The translations under genes were made by a program, and so were the position numbers. Of a DNA stretch of 64,000 nt, positions 8,877-17,071 are shown piece after piece (position 1 is the first letter of the stretch; each line of letters begins with the position of its first letter). The notes under the pieces are model-generated. The model had not been told where the DNA came from. It saw only the letters and a program-made list of their open reading frames with translations, and did no database searches. The DNA is taken from assembly GCA_011250595.1 (NCBI GenBank), contig JAANMP010000001.1, forward strand, positions 124,001-188,000. Direction: 5' to 3'. Source of the DNA: Bacillus sp. MM2020_1. GTDB lineage: Bacteria; Bacillota; Bacilli; Bacillales; Cytobacillaceae.

Positions 8877-9197
8877 TTATTTTGCCGCAACAACCATTAC
8901 GCGTCCCCGGTCTAATTCTTTTTCAAACTGTTGCGCCTCTCTATCGGTTAATCCTATAGATTCCATTTTCGCACGCAGCTCGTCCCCGCGGGAACGAAAC
9001 ACATTTGCGATTGAATCAAAGAAACCCTGTTCGTTTACCCCGATCTCATTGGTATCCAGTGCCTCAGACAAATCTTCTGAACGTTCTTCCCCGTGGGCCA
9101 ATAAGTAGACCTCATCTTTGGTGTACCCTTGATTTAAAAATTGTTCAATTTCCTTTTTTGCTTGTAAACCATTTTCCACTAGTTTTACCTGTCTCAT
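8877..9197 (-). CDS. YflT-like general stress protein (GSP17M family), copy 1
   Basis: This 106-residue protein has the heat-induced stress protein YflT domain: an N-terminal VKLVENGLQAKKEIEQFL strand-helix, a YTKDEVYLLAH motif, and a C-terminal RGRVMVVAAK strand. The middle segment SIANVFRSRGDELRAKMES is almost identical to the paralogue at 29383-29712. In B. subtilis, yflT belongs to the sigma-B regulon. The gene has its own GGAGGT ribosome site and a matching promoter. The biochemical role of the family is unknown. Confidence 0.85.
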   Translation of the reverse strand: MRQVKLVENGLQAKKEIEQFLNQGYTKDEVYLLAHGEERSEDLSEALDTNEIGVNEQGFFDSIANVFRSRGDELRAKMESIGLTDREAQQFEKELDRGRVMVVAAK

Positions 9198-9264
9198 TTA
9201 AACTACCTCCTAAATTTTTGATTTCGTTAGTAAGTTGAAATGGTACTTGGTGTTCTATTGGTAT

Positions 9265-9290
9265 ATAACCGTTTTTTTTTAATTAAAACC
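9265..9290 (-). promoter_or_regulatory. Candidate sigma-B promoter of yflT copy 1
   Basis: On the minus strand this reads GGTTTT, a 14-bp spacer, then GGTTAT. The -10 has one change from GGGTAT. The paralogue at 29712 has the same variant at the same spacing. Confidence 0.55.
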
Positions 9291-9340
9291 TTTTATTTTA
9301 AAATAGCTCGTTTTTTTAAGAAGGAATCCCTCCAAATTGG

Positions 9341-9817
9341 TTAGTACGATGAATTGCCATGCAAGGATTGAAGCTCATCCACCGTTTGAATCCGTTTATC
9401 ACCTCTAACATCTTCCTTTGGAGTGGAGAATGATTGATCTTCCTGACGACTTGGGATTGGCTGGTTCTCGAATTTTTCTTGTGCATCTACGGTTCGTTTC
9501 GCATAGGGTAGCGCCATAAGCCTGTCATAGGGAATGTTTTCTCCGGTATCGACACAAACTCCATATGTTCCGTCAGAGATCCGCTCTAACGCCTCATTCA
9601 CTTCTTCTAGGATCCTTTTTCCATTTTCAAAAACAAACATTTGTTTTTCACGCTCATCTAATTCTGTAGCTGTATCAGCAAAGTGATTGTCATAGCTGGT
9701 TAACTCCCCATAATCCTCGAACGATAGTGGCCGGTTGGATTCTAACATTTCCATTGTATCGGTCTTCATTTGGAGTAATTTCCCCTTAAAAACAAGCAGA
9801 TCTTTTTCTGACAACAT
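9341..9817 (-). CDS. TraR/DksA (YteA-like) family protein with a degenerate zinc finger
   Basis: A 158-residue protein with an N-terminal coiled-coil region (about residues 1-90) and a C-terminal DksA/TraR-type finger. The finger starts DGTYGVCVDTGENIP, so only the first of the four expected cysteines is present; the others are T, T and A. Bacillus YteA-type proteins are similar. DksA proteins act in the RNA polymerase secondary channel, but loss of the metal site makes that role uncertain here. It has a good GGAGGG ribosome site and a sigma-B-like promoter, fitting a stress role. Confidence 0.8.
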   Translation of the reverse strand: MLSEKDLLVFKGKLLQMKTDTMEMLESNRPLSFEDYGELTSYDNHFADTATELDEREKQMFVFENGKRILEEVNEALERISDGTYGVCVDTGENIPYDRLMALPYAKRTVDAQEKFENQPIPSRQEDQSFSTPKEDVRGDKRIQTVDELQSLHGNSSY

Positions 9818-9850
9818 GATTTTCCCTCCCTTTCTTTTCTTACTGGGTAG

Positions 9851-9877
9851 ATACCCTATATCGAGAAATTCTAAAAC
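9851..9877 (-). promoter_or_regulatory. Candidate sigma-B promoter of the DksA-like gene
   Basis: The minus strand reads GTTTTA, 15 bp, GGGTAT. The -10 is exact and the spacer is one base longer than usual. Confidence 0.6.
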
Positions 9878-9920
9878 TATAGAAAGAAAAAATTCTGGCG
9901 GTATATTTTTTTAAAAACAG

Positions 9921-9945
9921 GTTTGTCCACTGAATTATCGGGTAT
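9921..9945 (+). promoter_or_regulatory. Candidate sigma-B promoter of the GlsB-like gene
   Basis: GTTTGT, 13 bp, GGGTAT lies about 45 bp before the ATG. It forms a divergent pair with the promoter of the DksA-like gene. Confidence 0.75.
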
Positions 9946-9990
9946 GTACATTAGTAGATTCACATTACAAGTAGAAAGGGATGAATTTTC

Positions 9991-10245
9991 ATGGGATTTA
10001 TTTGGTCTTTAATTATCGGAGGAATCATCGGGTGGTTAGGAGGTCTCGTCATTGGGCGTGATATTCCAGGAGGTGTCATTGGAAATATCATCGCTGGATT
10101 TATTGGAGCCTTTCTTGGTTCGTTGATATTAGGCGATTGGGGACCTGAAGTTGGAGGTTTCTATCTAATTCCAGCGATCTTAGGTGCGATTCTTCTTACA
10201 TTAATCGTCGGCTTCCTTTTGAAAAGTATGAAGCGTACAGCTTAA
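9991..10245 (+). CDS. GlsB/YeaQ/YmgE family stress membrane protein
   Basis: This 84-residue, very hydrophobic, glycine-rich protein has three membrane segments, the typical size and layout of the transglycosylase-associated (GlsB/YeaQ/YmgE) family. GxxG-rich segments GGIIGWLGGLVIGRD and FIGAFLGSLILGD are characteristic. The family is stress-induced in many bacteria; its molecular function is unknown. An AAAGGGATG ribosome region, a sigma-B-like promoter and a downstream terminator make it a single-gene unit. Confidence 0.9.
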   Translation: MGFIWSLIIGGIIGWLGGLVIGRDIPGGVIGNIIAGFIGAFLGSLILGDWGPEVGGFYLIPAILGAILLTLIVGFLLKSMKRTA

Positions 10246-10263
10246 TAAAAAGTTTCACTCGAG

Positions 10264-10290
10264 AGAGACTGCCAATCACGCAGTCTCTTT
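10264..10290 (+). terminator. Terminator of the GlsB-like gene
   Basis: AGAGACTGC and GCAGTCTCT form a perfect 9-bp stem followed by a T-rich stretch. Confidence 0.8.
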
Positions 10291-10311
10291 CTATTTGACT
10301 GTTTTTTATAC

Positions 10312-10334
10312 AAAAAGAAAACACCTAAAAGGTG
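10312..10334 (-). terminator. Weak terminator after the amylase gene
   Basis: On the minus strand CACCT and AGGTG arms are followed by TTTTCTTTTT. The stem is short. Confidence 0.45.
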
Positions 10335-10344
10335 CCCGAACTTT

Positions 10345-11826
10345 TTATTTTAATATAGCAATTAATAGCTCCGCTTCAGGTTGTGCCCACACCGACACGC
10401 TGCCTCCGTTCACAAGGAATGTAGCAAATCCATCTTCTTCAATGGAAATATTCTCATCTCGGGTTTCTGTTAGGTCGACCCATACTTCTCCAGCACGCTC
10501 CTTACCGACGAACATTCTTTTTTCGCCCTCATCCCGATTGGAAATGAGGACGGCGCAGCCCGAACGCTCTATTTCCGCACAGCCAAGACGAACCCATCCA
10601 ATCAGATGGCCGTCGTCGAAATAATCCTCTTGTTCCCCGTAGGCTTTGTGGTAACGAGCATAAAGGAGCGGATCCATCGCCTCTGCTTTTCCTTCAACGG
10701 GTTCTTCTCCGCCGATGCCAAAATAATCCCCGTAAAATATACATGGATGACCATCTTGGCGGATTAGGATCAGCGCATAAGCACTCTGCTTAAACCAATC
10801 CTCCACCCATGATTCTAACGATTCATTGGGCTGGGTATCATGATTGTCTACAAAAGTGACAGCATGTTCTGGATTCAAACGAACTAAAGTATCCTCAAAA
10901 ATTGTCGTCAGATCAAAATCCGCCCCATCTTTAGATGCTTCATGTAATTTATAATGAAGCGGAACATCAAATAAATTCAGTTTGAAATCTACATTTTCCA
11001 GATATGTTTGGCATGCCGAAAGCTCCGGGACCCAAAACTCACCGACAAAATAAAAGTCTTCCCCTCGCTGCCGCCTTACATTATCTACAAAGTTTTTAAT
11101 AAAATGATAATCAATATGTTTAATCGCGTCTAAACGGTAACCGTCGCATTGTAATGTATCTGCAAGCCAGCTGCCCCACCGGATCATTTCCGCTTGTACA
11201 TCCGGGTGATTGTAGTCAAGATTAGCAAACATTAAATAGTCGTAATTGCTAAATTCATCATTAACATGATCATTCCACTTTTTACCGTCTCCAACAATCC
11301 GAAAAATTCCTGTTTTATCTTTTTTTGCGTCGTAGTCGATTCCATTAAAATGTTCAAAGCCCCATTTGAAGGTGGAGTACTTATCCTTTCGCTTAGGAAA
11401 TGTAAATTTTGTCCATCCCTCTATCTTGAACGGCTTTGAAATCTCTTCTGTTCGATTCTCTGCGTCCACTTCAATCACTTGAAATTCTTCGGTTTCATCT
11501 GCCCCGGCTTTATGATTCATTACGACATCTACATAGACCTGAATACCATTATCATGACATGCGGCAATAGCCTCCTGTAATTCTTGCTTTGTCCCATATT
11601 TCGTACGGACTGTCCCTCTTTGATCAAATTCACCCAGATCATAAAGATCGTATACACCATAACCCGTATCTTCGGCCGATTGGCCCTTTGTGACGGGTGG
11701 AATCCACACGGAATCGATTCCCTTCTTTTTCAGTTCGGGCGCAAGCTCCTGCAGGCGGTTCCAATGGTTACCATCTGGGTTTAAATGCCACTCAAAAAAT
11801 TGCATCATCGTATGATTTCTCTCCAT
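10345..11826 (-). CDS. Cytoplasmic alpha-amylase (GH13, AmyA type)
   Basis: This 493-residue GH13 alpha-amylase has no signal peptide, so it should act on intracellular glucans. Family blocks are visible: DVVMNHKAG (region I), GYRLDAIKHI with the nucleophile Asp (region II), FVGEFW with the general acid Glu (region III), and FVDNHDTQ (region IV). It resembles the intracellular E. coli AmyA group and Bacillus liquefying amylases without a leader. The start overlaps the 3' end of the upstream permease gene by 35 bp, which suggests coupling. Its place in a stress island suggests glycogen or dextrin use under stress, which is inference. Confidence 0.92.
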   Translation of the reverse strand: MERNHTMMQFFEWHLNPDGNHWNRLQELAPELKKKGIDSVWIPPVTKGQSAEDTGYGVYDLYDLGEFDQRGTVRTKYGTKQELQEAIAACHDNGIQVYVDVVMNHKAGADETEEFQVIEVDAENRTEEISKPFKIEGWTKFTFPKRKDKYSTFKWGFEHFNGIDYDAKKDKTGIFRIVGDGKKWNDHVNDEFSNYDYLMFANLDYNHPDVQAEMIRWGSWLADTLQCDGYRLDAIKHIDYHFIKNFVDNVRRQRGEDFYFVGEFWVPELSACQTYLENVDFKLNLFDVPLHYKLHEASKDGADFDLTTIFEDTLVRLNPEHAVTFVDNHDTQPNESLESWVEDWFKQSAYALILIRQDGHPCIFYGDYFGIGGEEPVEGKAEAMDPLLYARYHKAYGEQEDYFDDGHLIGWVRLGCAEIERSGCAVLISNRDEGEKRMFVGKERAGEVWVDLTETRDENISIEEDGFATFLVNGGSVSVWAQPEAELLIAILK

Positions 11827-12943
11827 TTGTGTTTTCCCCTTTTATCATTTTTTCTTCTATTGATAATTCTTTTCTAAGCCTCCATAAACGATAGGTATGA
11901 TGGACAATCACTTTCAATACCGCATACACTGGGACGGCCAAGATTAACCCGAGAACGCCTCCCATACTTCCAGCTGCAAGCAACAGCGAAATAATCGTGA
12001 GCGGATGAATCTCTAGCTTTCTTCCCATTACCTGCGGAGAGATGATATGCCCTTCTATTTGTTGGACAACCACCATAACAATGAAGACTTTAACGACCAT
12101 CATCGGTGAATTTAAAATCGCAATAACTAAGGCAGGGATGCTGGCAATGATTGGACCGAGAAATGGGATGACATTGGTTAACATGGCTACAATGGCAACA
12201 AGAAGAGAATAGTCTAGGCCGATCATTAAATATCCGCTGAAAAGCAATGTCCCTAAACAAAAACTAATGAAAATTTGACCTTGAATATAGGAGCTGAGTG
12301 CCTCATCTAAATCAGTTAATATTCTTCGACCATTCTTCTGTTGCATGGCTGGTAATAAACGAAGAATTTGTCTGGGCGCCTTTTCTCCTTCCTTTAACAT
12401 ATAAAATAAAATGAACGGAACCGTGACTAGGACTGTCATAATTCGTGTCAAAAAGCCGATAAAGTCCATAATATTTGATCCAATGAAGGCGAGGCCTGAA
12501 GGTACTTTTTTTGAAATAGAATCAGTACCCTTTTCAAAATTAAAACGATTATTTTCGTACAAACGCCGTATCCATTCATTATGTTGAAGTTCCGTTATTT
12601 TCACCTGGACTGATTCTAAAAAAACAGGTGTGTTTTCTATTAAACTATTGATTTGCTTCTGCAAAATGGGTCCAACAAAATAGACCAATAAAGCTATTAA
12701 GGCAGCAGCCAGTAAATAAATCAGAAGGATGGAGAGCACTCTCGGTACCCTTTTCAATTGAAGATAATTGACCAGAGGGCGAAATAAGTAATATAAAACC
12801 CCTGCAATTAAAAAAGGAAAAAAGAGGGTTTGTATTAGTAAACCAACCGGCCGAAAAACAAAATTGATTTTCATTCCTACAAAGATAATTAAGAAAATAA
12901 GCAATAGTCCGCAGCCCCATCGAAACGCTTTTGTTATCGGCAT
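11792..12943 (-). CDS. AI-2E family (PerM/YtvI-type) membrane transporter
   Basis: A 383-residue membrane protein of the AI-2E/PerM superfamily. Two helices lie at the N-terminus, a soluble middle follows (about residues 85-150), and a C-terminal set of helices carries the family signature IPFLGPIIASIPALV and the segment EGHIISPQVMGRKLEIHPL. Members have been linked to autoinducer-2 export, Na+/H+ exchange or general permease functions; the substrate here cannot be told. It is the first gene of a two-gene unit with the amylase. An inserted repeat element lies directly upstream. Confidence 0.88.
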   Translation of the reverse strand: MPITKAFRWGCGLLLIFLIIFVGMKINFVFRPVGLLIQTLFFPFLIAGVLYYLFRPLVNYLQLKRVPRVLSILLIYLLAAALIALLVYFVGPILQKQINSLIENTPVFLESVQVKITELQHNEWIRRLYENNRFNFEKGTDSISKKVPSGLAFIGSNIMDFIGFLTRIMTVLVTVPFILFYMLKEGEKAPRQILRLLPAMQQKNGRRILTDLDEALSSYIQGQIFISFCLGTLLFSGYLMIGLDYSLLVAIVAMLTNVIPFLGPIIASIPALVIAILNSPMMVVKVFIVMVVVQQIEGHIISPQVMGRKLEIHPLTIISLLLAAGSMGGVLGLILAVPVYAVLKVIVHHTYRLWRLRKELSIEEKMIKGENTNGEKSYDDAIF

Positions 12944-12961
12944 GTCATCCCCCCATTTTAT

Positions 12962-13068
12962 TAGATTTTGGCTGTGTTAAACTTGGCTGTTGATTTGCGC
13001 TCCAGGCACTTCGCTCCAATCAACAGGGTGTCAAAATCAACAATAACCTTTAACACAGCCTAGATTTT
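12962..13068. mobile_element. MITE-like element with perfect 12-bp inverted ends and 8-bp target duplication (copy 1)
   Basis: The element spans 12970-13060 (91 bp). GGCTGTGTTAAA at the left and TTTAACACAGCC at the right are perfect terminal inverted repeats. TAGATTTT is directly repeated at 12962-12969 and 13061-13068. It encodes nothing. It shares its ends and the GTTGATTT / CAATCAACAGGGTG blocks with the longer copy at 21670-21855, but lacks the GC-rich middle. Confidence 0.88.
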
Positions 13069-13083
13069 AAAAATAGCCCTTCA

Positions 13084-14592
13084 TTATAGGATTCCTGAAA
13101 ACAGCCGTGCAAAGGATTCTTTTGCCTTCTCAGCAATTCCTCTTTTGTAAAATTCCACTGGGCGGATTCTCAGGCAATCCTCGAGGTCTTCCTCATAATG
13201 GGCGACTAGGTCTTGAATCGATTCCGTTCCGATTAAAAATAAATTCACTTCAAAATTCAGGCGAAAACTGCGCATATCCATATTCGCCGTGCCAATCGTG
13301 GCCAGGTCCCCATCAACAATCATCACCTTTTTATGGAGGAACCCCTTTTGGTACGCATAAATTTCCGCTCCAGCACGCAATAGTTCAGGCAAATACGAGC
13401 GCGTGGCATATTGCGTGAGAAAACCGTCATTGGTGTCAGGCACCATGATTCGTATTTGAATCCCTTTTTTAGCAGCTATCCTAAGTGCGGTTCGAATCGC
13501 TTGATTGGGGACAAAATACGGCGACGCTATCCAAATGGATTGGGTCGCACAGGAAATCATGGCGCAATAATGATCACTCATCTGTTCGGTTTCGGGGCCG
13601 GTGGCGACGACATGAACTAAACCATCTTCGTCGGCAGGTATGGGGTTCATATAACGTTCATCCATCACAAGCATTTCTCCACTCACATACCGCCAATCTA
13701 ATAAAAAAACGGCGTGCAGCGTTTGCACGGCTTCCCCTTCAAGCAGGACGTGTGTATCACACCAAAATCCAAATCGCTCATCTTCTCCGAGATATTCGAC
13801 CCCGATATTCAGCCCGCCAACAAACCCTGTCTTCCCGTCAATCACTACGATTTTTCGATGATTTCGAAAGTTAAACTTCTGATTATAGAGGCCGCTTTTT
13901 AATGGCAAAAACGGATGGACCCTGATTCCGGCTTCCTTCATTCTTTTTATCGTGCCGCTCGAAAGGGTGATACTTCCCATCGCATCGTACATCATTCGCA
14001 CCTCTATTCCCTCTTGCACTTTGTCGATTAAGATGTCGATGATCTCATTCCCTAAGCGGTCATCGCGAAATATGTAATATTCCATATGAATAAAGTCTTT
14101 TGCACCCTTCAGCGCGCTTTTTATCTCTCGGAACGTTTCCTCGCCATTTCTTAATATCTTTGTCTTGGTCTTGGTCTTGGTATTGGTTGGCGTGAAGGTC
14201 GCCCGGTCTAAATAGTGAGTGAAATGGTGCTGGTGATAATTCAGCTTGGAAAAATTGATCTTGTCCGTGTTCCGGCTCAATGTTGCAAATACTTCACGAT
14301 CCTTGATGCGCTTGCTTTTAAAAAGATGGCCTTTTAAAAATAATTGCCCTGAATAGACATAGATGATATAGCCGAGCACAGGTAAAAACACCAAGATATA
14401 AATCCATAAAAGCGTATTTTGTGCTGTCCGATTTTCCAGCATTAAGGAAAAGACGGTGATCAATATCATTCCCACGTAGAATGTCAGTGAGATCACTTTC
14501 GACAGGAACGAAACGTCTGTAAAAAACACCAAATAGACGAGCGTAATCATAATAATGACAAAGACAAATTCCATTCTCCGTTTTTTCATCAT
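13084..14592 (-). CDS. cls: Cardiolipin synthase (phospholipase D family)
   Basis: Cardiolipin synthase joins two phosphatidylglycerol molecules at the membrane. Two N-terminal membrane helices are followed by two HKD domains: HRKIVVIDGKTGFVGG near residue 245 and HKKVMIVDGDLATIG near residue 425. The 502-residue length is standard. The ATG at 14592 is chosen because GGGGGAG lies 6 bp before it. A short Lys/Thr repeat (NTKTKTKTK) lies around residue 140. The codons for MVPDT near residue 385 contain an exact GGTGTCAGGCACC motif (complement strand). A sigma-B-like promoter precedes it, divergent from dps. Confidence 0.93.
   Translation of the reverse strand: MMKKRRMEFVFVIIMITLVYLVFFTDVSFLSKVISLTFYVGMILITVFSLMLENRTAQNTLLWIYILVFLPVLGYIIYVYSGQLFLKGHLFKSKRIKDREVFATLSRNTDKINFSKLNYHQHHFTHYLDRATFTPTNTKTKTKTKILRNGEETFREIKSALKGAKDFIHMEYYIFRDDRLGNEIIDILIDKVQEGIEVRMMYDAMGSITLSSGTIKRMKEAGIRVHPFLPLKSGLYNQKFNFRNHRKIVVIDGKTGFVGGLNIGVEYLGEDERFGFWCDTHVLLEGEAVQTLHAVFLLDWRYVSGEMLVMDERYMNPIPADEDGLVHVVATGPETEQMSDHYCAMISCATQSIWIASPYFVPNQAIRTALRIAAKKGIQIRIMVPDTNDGFLTQYATRSYLPELLRAGAEIYAYQKGFLHKKVMIVDGDLATIGTANMDMRSFRLNFEVNLFLIGTESIQDLVAHYEEDLEDCLRIRPVEFYKRGIAEKAKESFARLFSGIL
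13432..13444. repeat. GGTGTCAGGCACC motif inside cls
   Basis: An exact copy lies within the coding sequence. On the cls coding strand it is read as the complement, encoding part of MVPDT. Confidence 0.9.
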
Positions 14593-14635
14593 GTCGATCT
14601 CCCCCAAAATCTTATCTAAATACCCTTATAGGGTA

Positions 14636-14661
14636 ATACCCGATTTACGCTCAGGTTAATC
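14636..14661 (-). promoter_or_regulatory. Candidate sigma-B promoter of cls
   Basis: The minus strand reads GATTAA, 14 bp, GGGTAT. The -10 is exact and the -35 has one change from GTTTAA. Confidence 0.6.
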
Positions 14662-14697
14662 CTGTTAATAAACTTACTTAGAAAAAATATTTTCATG

Positions 14698-14723
14698 GTT
14701 TCATCTGATGAAGTCCCGGGTAT
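14698..14723 (+). promoter_or_regulatory. Candidate sigma-B promoter of dps
   Basis: GTTTCA, 14 bp, GGGTAT lies about 45 bp before the dps ATG, back to back with the cls promoter. Confidence 0.75.
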
Positions 14724-14766
14724 GGAATAGATAGCAACACTATTCCACTAAACGGAGGTAATGAAC

Positions 14767-15225
14767 ATGGCAAAAGTGAAAGAAAAAGACAGTGTAGTAA
14801 CCGAGACGCTCAACACCCAGGTCGCTAATTTTTCAGTTCTTTATATGAAGCTGCACCACTTCCACTGGTATGTAAAAGGCGAAAATTTCTTCACCCTGCA
14901 TCCTAAATTTGAAGAATTGTATAAGGAGTCGGCGCTCCATCTTGATACCATCGCTGAAAGAATGCTGTCACTAGGGGCTTTGCCTACGGCGACCTTAAAG
15001 GAACAATTGCAGATTTCTTCGATTAAGGAAGCAGCAGGCGACGAAAACGCCGCGGGGATGATCAAGTCACTGGCTGATGATTTTAACACCGTCTGCAGCG
15101 AACTGACAGAGGGAATCACTCAGGCCGAGGACAACGATGATCAACCGACAGCCGATCTATTCATCGCGATTCGCACGTCCTTAGAAAAGCACAGATGGAT
15201 GCTCGAGGCCTATTTGGCAGAGTAA
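14767..15225 (+). CDS. dps: Dps family DNA-protecting ferritin
   Basis: This 152-residue protein is a Dps: 12-subunit shells oxidise and store iron and protect DNA in starved or stressed cells. The ferroxidase-site residues are visible in KLHHFHWYVKGENFF (two His) and in HLDTIAERMLSLG (Asp and Glu). The ATG at 14767 is favoured over 14761 because the GGAGG is 8 bp before it. In B. subtilis dps is a classic sigma-B gene, consistent with the promoter found here. A hairpin terminator and a six-copy 52-bp repeat array follow. Confidence 0.95.
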   Translation: MAKVKEKDSVVTETLNTQVANFSVLYMKLHHFHWYVKGENFFTLHPKFEELYKESALHLDTIAERMLSLGALPTATLKEQLQISSIKEAAGDENAAGMIKSLADDFNTVCSELTEGITQAEDNDDQPTADLFIAIRTSLEKHRWMLEAYLAE

Positions 15226-15236
15226 ATGTTTTGAAA

Positions 15237-15266
15237 AAGGGTGTCAGCCTTAATGCTGACACCCTT
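15237..15266 (+). terminator. Hairpin after dps
   Basis: AAGGGTGTCAGC and GCTGACACCCTT form a perfect 12-bp stem. The following sequence is A-rich and not a clean T-run, so strength is uncertain. Confidence 0.65.
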
Positions 15267-15294
15267 AAAATTTATAAGAAAGCATCTCTTTGGA

Positions 15295-15600
15295 CCCTTA
15301 CGGACAAATCTCATTGAAATACCATGGGAACTGTCCGCAATAAGCACCCTTACGGACAAATCCCATTGAAATACCACGGGAGCTGTCCGCAATAAGCACC
15401 CTTACGGACAAATCCCATTGAAATACCACGGGAACTGTCCACAATAAGCACCCTTACGGACAAATCTCACCGAATTACCACGGGAACTGTCCGCAATAAG
15501 CACCCTTACGGACAAATCCCATTGAAATACCACGGGAACTGTCCGCAATAAGCGCTATTACAGACAAATCTCGTTGAATTACCACAGGAACTGTCCGCAA
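15295..15600. repeat. Tandem array: six copies of a 52-bp unit
   Basis: The block CGGACAAAT starts at 15301, 15353, 15405, 15457 and 15509, with a diverged copy at 15561: an exact 52-bp period. Each unit contains CGGACA and TGTCCG as an inverted repeat about 36 bp across. It fills most of the gap between dps and rsbX. No good ORF uses it. Confidence 0.95.
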
Positions 15601-15608
15601 CACAATAA

Positions 15609-15663
15609 AACAAAACACGTATCCCCAAACCCCCAAAAAAACGGATTGGATACGTGTTTTGTT
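15609..15663 (-). terminator. sigB operon terminator
   Basis: A 16-bp perfect stem (AACAAAACACGTATCC and its complement) lies just past the rsbX stop. The loop of about 23 bases is long. Confidence 0.75.
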
Positions 15664-15681
15664 ACTTTTTATAATAGTAGT

Positions 15682-16281
15682 TTAAAAGAGTTGTCCTATA
15701 ATATAGGTTAAATCGTCATTCCGTTCATGAGTATAGATTTCTAGATAATTCGACATCTCTTCAATTGACCGAATACTTGATAATAAATGTTTAATGGCGG
15801 GAATATAAATCCCGTCCGTATGAATAATAAATTTCGCATCTTTTTCATACGTGAACGTTTCGATCCCATATTTTTGCGGCTTACCGGATAGATATCCATA
15901 GACAGGGACTGGATTGAAAAATTGACCTGAGGGCGAATAAAGGACAAAGCGAATGTTTCCTACGGAGCTGTAAGTAATTTTTTTCAGTAAAAAGTCTACC
16001 TTAAAAAGAGAGACGGTTGCACCTCTTTTATCCTTAAGGACTTTATTACAATAATCGATTAATACATCGACCTCTTCATAATGGTATTGTTCGACCACTT
16101 CCCGAATTGCGTTAGACGAGGCATGTGCGTACAGCCCGCTTCCCAAACCGTCGGCAACGGCACAAATGAAGTAATCATCCGTTGACTTAATAAAGAAGCT
16201 GTCGCCGTTACACACATTACCTTCCTTTTGAATCTGATAAACTAAGGTTTGAATATATTGATTTGATTGGCTTTCAAGCAT
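15682..16281 (-). CDS. rsbX: RsbX, PP2C serine phosphatase resetting the stressosome
   Basis: RsbX removes phosphate from RsbS and RsbR and so closes the stress signal. The 199-residue length equals that of B. subtilis RsbX. PP2C metal motifs are visible as VADGLGSG near residue 42 and NDDLTYI near the C-terminus. It is the last gene of the sigB operon and overlaps the sigB 3' end by 8 bp. Confidence 0.93.
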   Translation of the reverse strand: MLESQSNQYIQTLVYQIQKEGNVCNGDSFFIKSTDDYFICAVADGLGSGLYAHASSNAIREVVEQYHYEEVDVLIDYCNKVLKDKRGATVSLFKVDFLLKKITYSSVGNIRFVLYSPSGQFFNPVPVYGYLSGKPQKYGIETFTYEKDAKFIIHTDGIYIPAIKHLLSSIRSIEEMSNYLEIYTHERNDDLTYIIGQLF

Positions 16282-17071
16282 TTGTTACTCCTGTATTGGC
16301 ATCCTCTTTGTTTAGTGCCTGTCTTAGTTTTTGAATCGCCTTTTTTTGAAGACGAGATACATGCATCTGAGAGATCCCCAAATACTCGCCTGTTTCTTTC
16401 TGACTTTTATTCTCGATAAATGTAAACTTGAGAATTTCTATTTCACGTTCTGACAGAACATGCAAAACACTCTCAAGCAAGAGCCTTTGGTCGACTCTTT
16501 TGAAACCATCATCATGCGATCCGATGGTGTCGAGAATTGTAACCGTGCTGCCGTCTGAGCCCGTTTCAATCGAACGATCCACAGATACGGCTTGATAACT
16601 TTTACCCATTTCCATCGCTTCTAATACTTCTTCTTCCGAAACGTCCAGATGCGCAGCAATTTCATGGATCTTTGGTGACCTTTGATGTTGATTGGTCAGT
16701 TCATCGACAACTGTCTTTATTTTCGTCCATAATTCCTTTACCCGTCTCGGGACATGGACTCCCCAGGTTTTATCCCTTAAGTATCGTTTGATTTCTCCAA
16801 TAACGGTCGGTATTAGAAATGTTTCAAAGGCTGATCCAAGTTCGGGGTCATATCTTCTTATCGCACCCAATAGCCCGACTATTCCGATTTGCATGAGATC
16901 CTCATGATAGTTCCCGCCTTTTGAATATTTCATCACCAGGCTTCCGACCAGCGGAGTATAGTGGGCGACTAATATTTCTTGAGCGGATTTACTCTCATTT
17001 AGCTGAAAGTCTTTAATTAGGGCGTTGATTTCTTCCTTAGTTCTCTTCATAGCTTGAAATGGTTGTGTCAT
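16274..17071 (-). CDS. sigB: RNA polymerase sigma factor SigB (general stress)
   Basis: Sigma-B directs transcription of the general stress regulon. The protein (265 residues from the ATG at 17071) has regions 2 (HEDLMQIGIVGLLGAIRRYDP), 3 (HVPRRVKELW) and 4 (ENKSQKETGEYLGISQMHVSRLQKKAI, with the helix-turn-helix). The MTQP start matches B. subtilis SigB, and GGGGAG lies 10 bp before it. The start lies inside the end of rsbW (35-bp overlap), so it is coupled to its anti-sigma factor. Confidence 0.97.
   Translation of the reverse strand: MTQPFQAMKRTKEEINALIKDFQLNESKSAQEILVAHYTPLVGSLVMKYSKGGNYHEDLMQIGIVGLLGAIRRYDPELGSAFETFLIPTVIGEIKRYLRDKTWGVHVPRRVKELWTKIKTVVDELTNQHQRSPKIHEIAAHLDVSEEEVLEAMEMGKSYQAVSVDRSIETGSDGSTVTILDTIGSHDDGFKRVDQRLLLESVLHVLSEREIEILKFTFIENKSQKETGEYLGISQMHVSRLQKKAIQKLRQALNKEDANTGVTNA

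Noticed and set aside
12970-13060. Possible terminator of cls
   Set aside because: The inverted ends and flanking 8-bp duplication indicate an inserted element; a terminator effect is possible but not the primary identity.
15295-15600. Possible CRISPR array
   Set aside because: The entire 52-bp unit repeats with no variable spacers, and there are no cas genes nearby.
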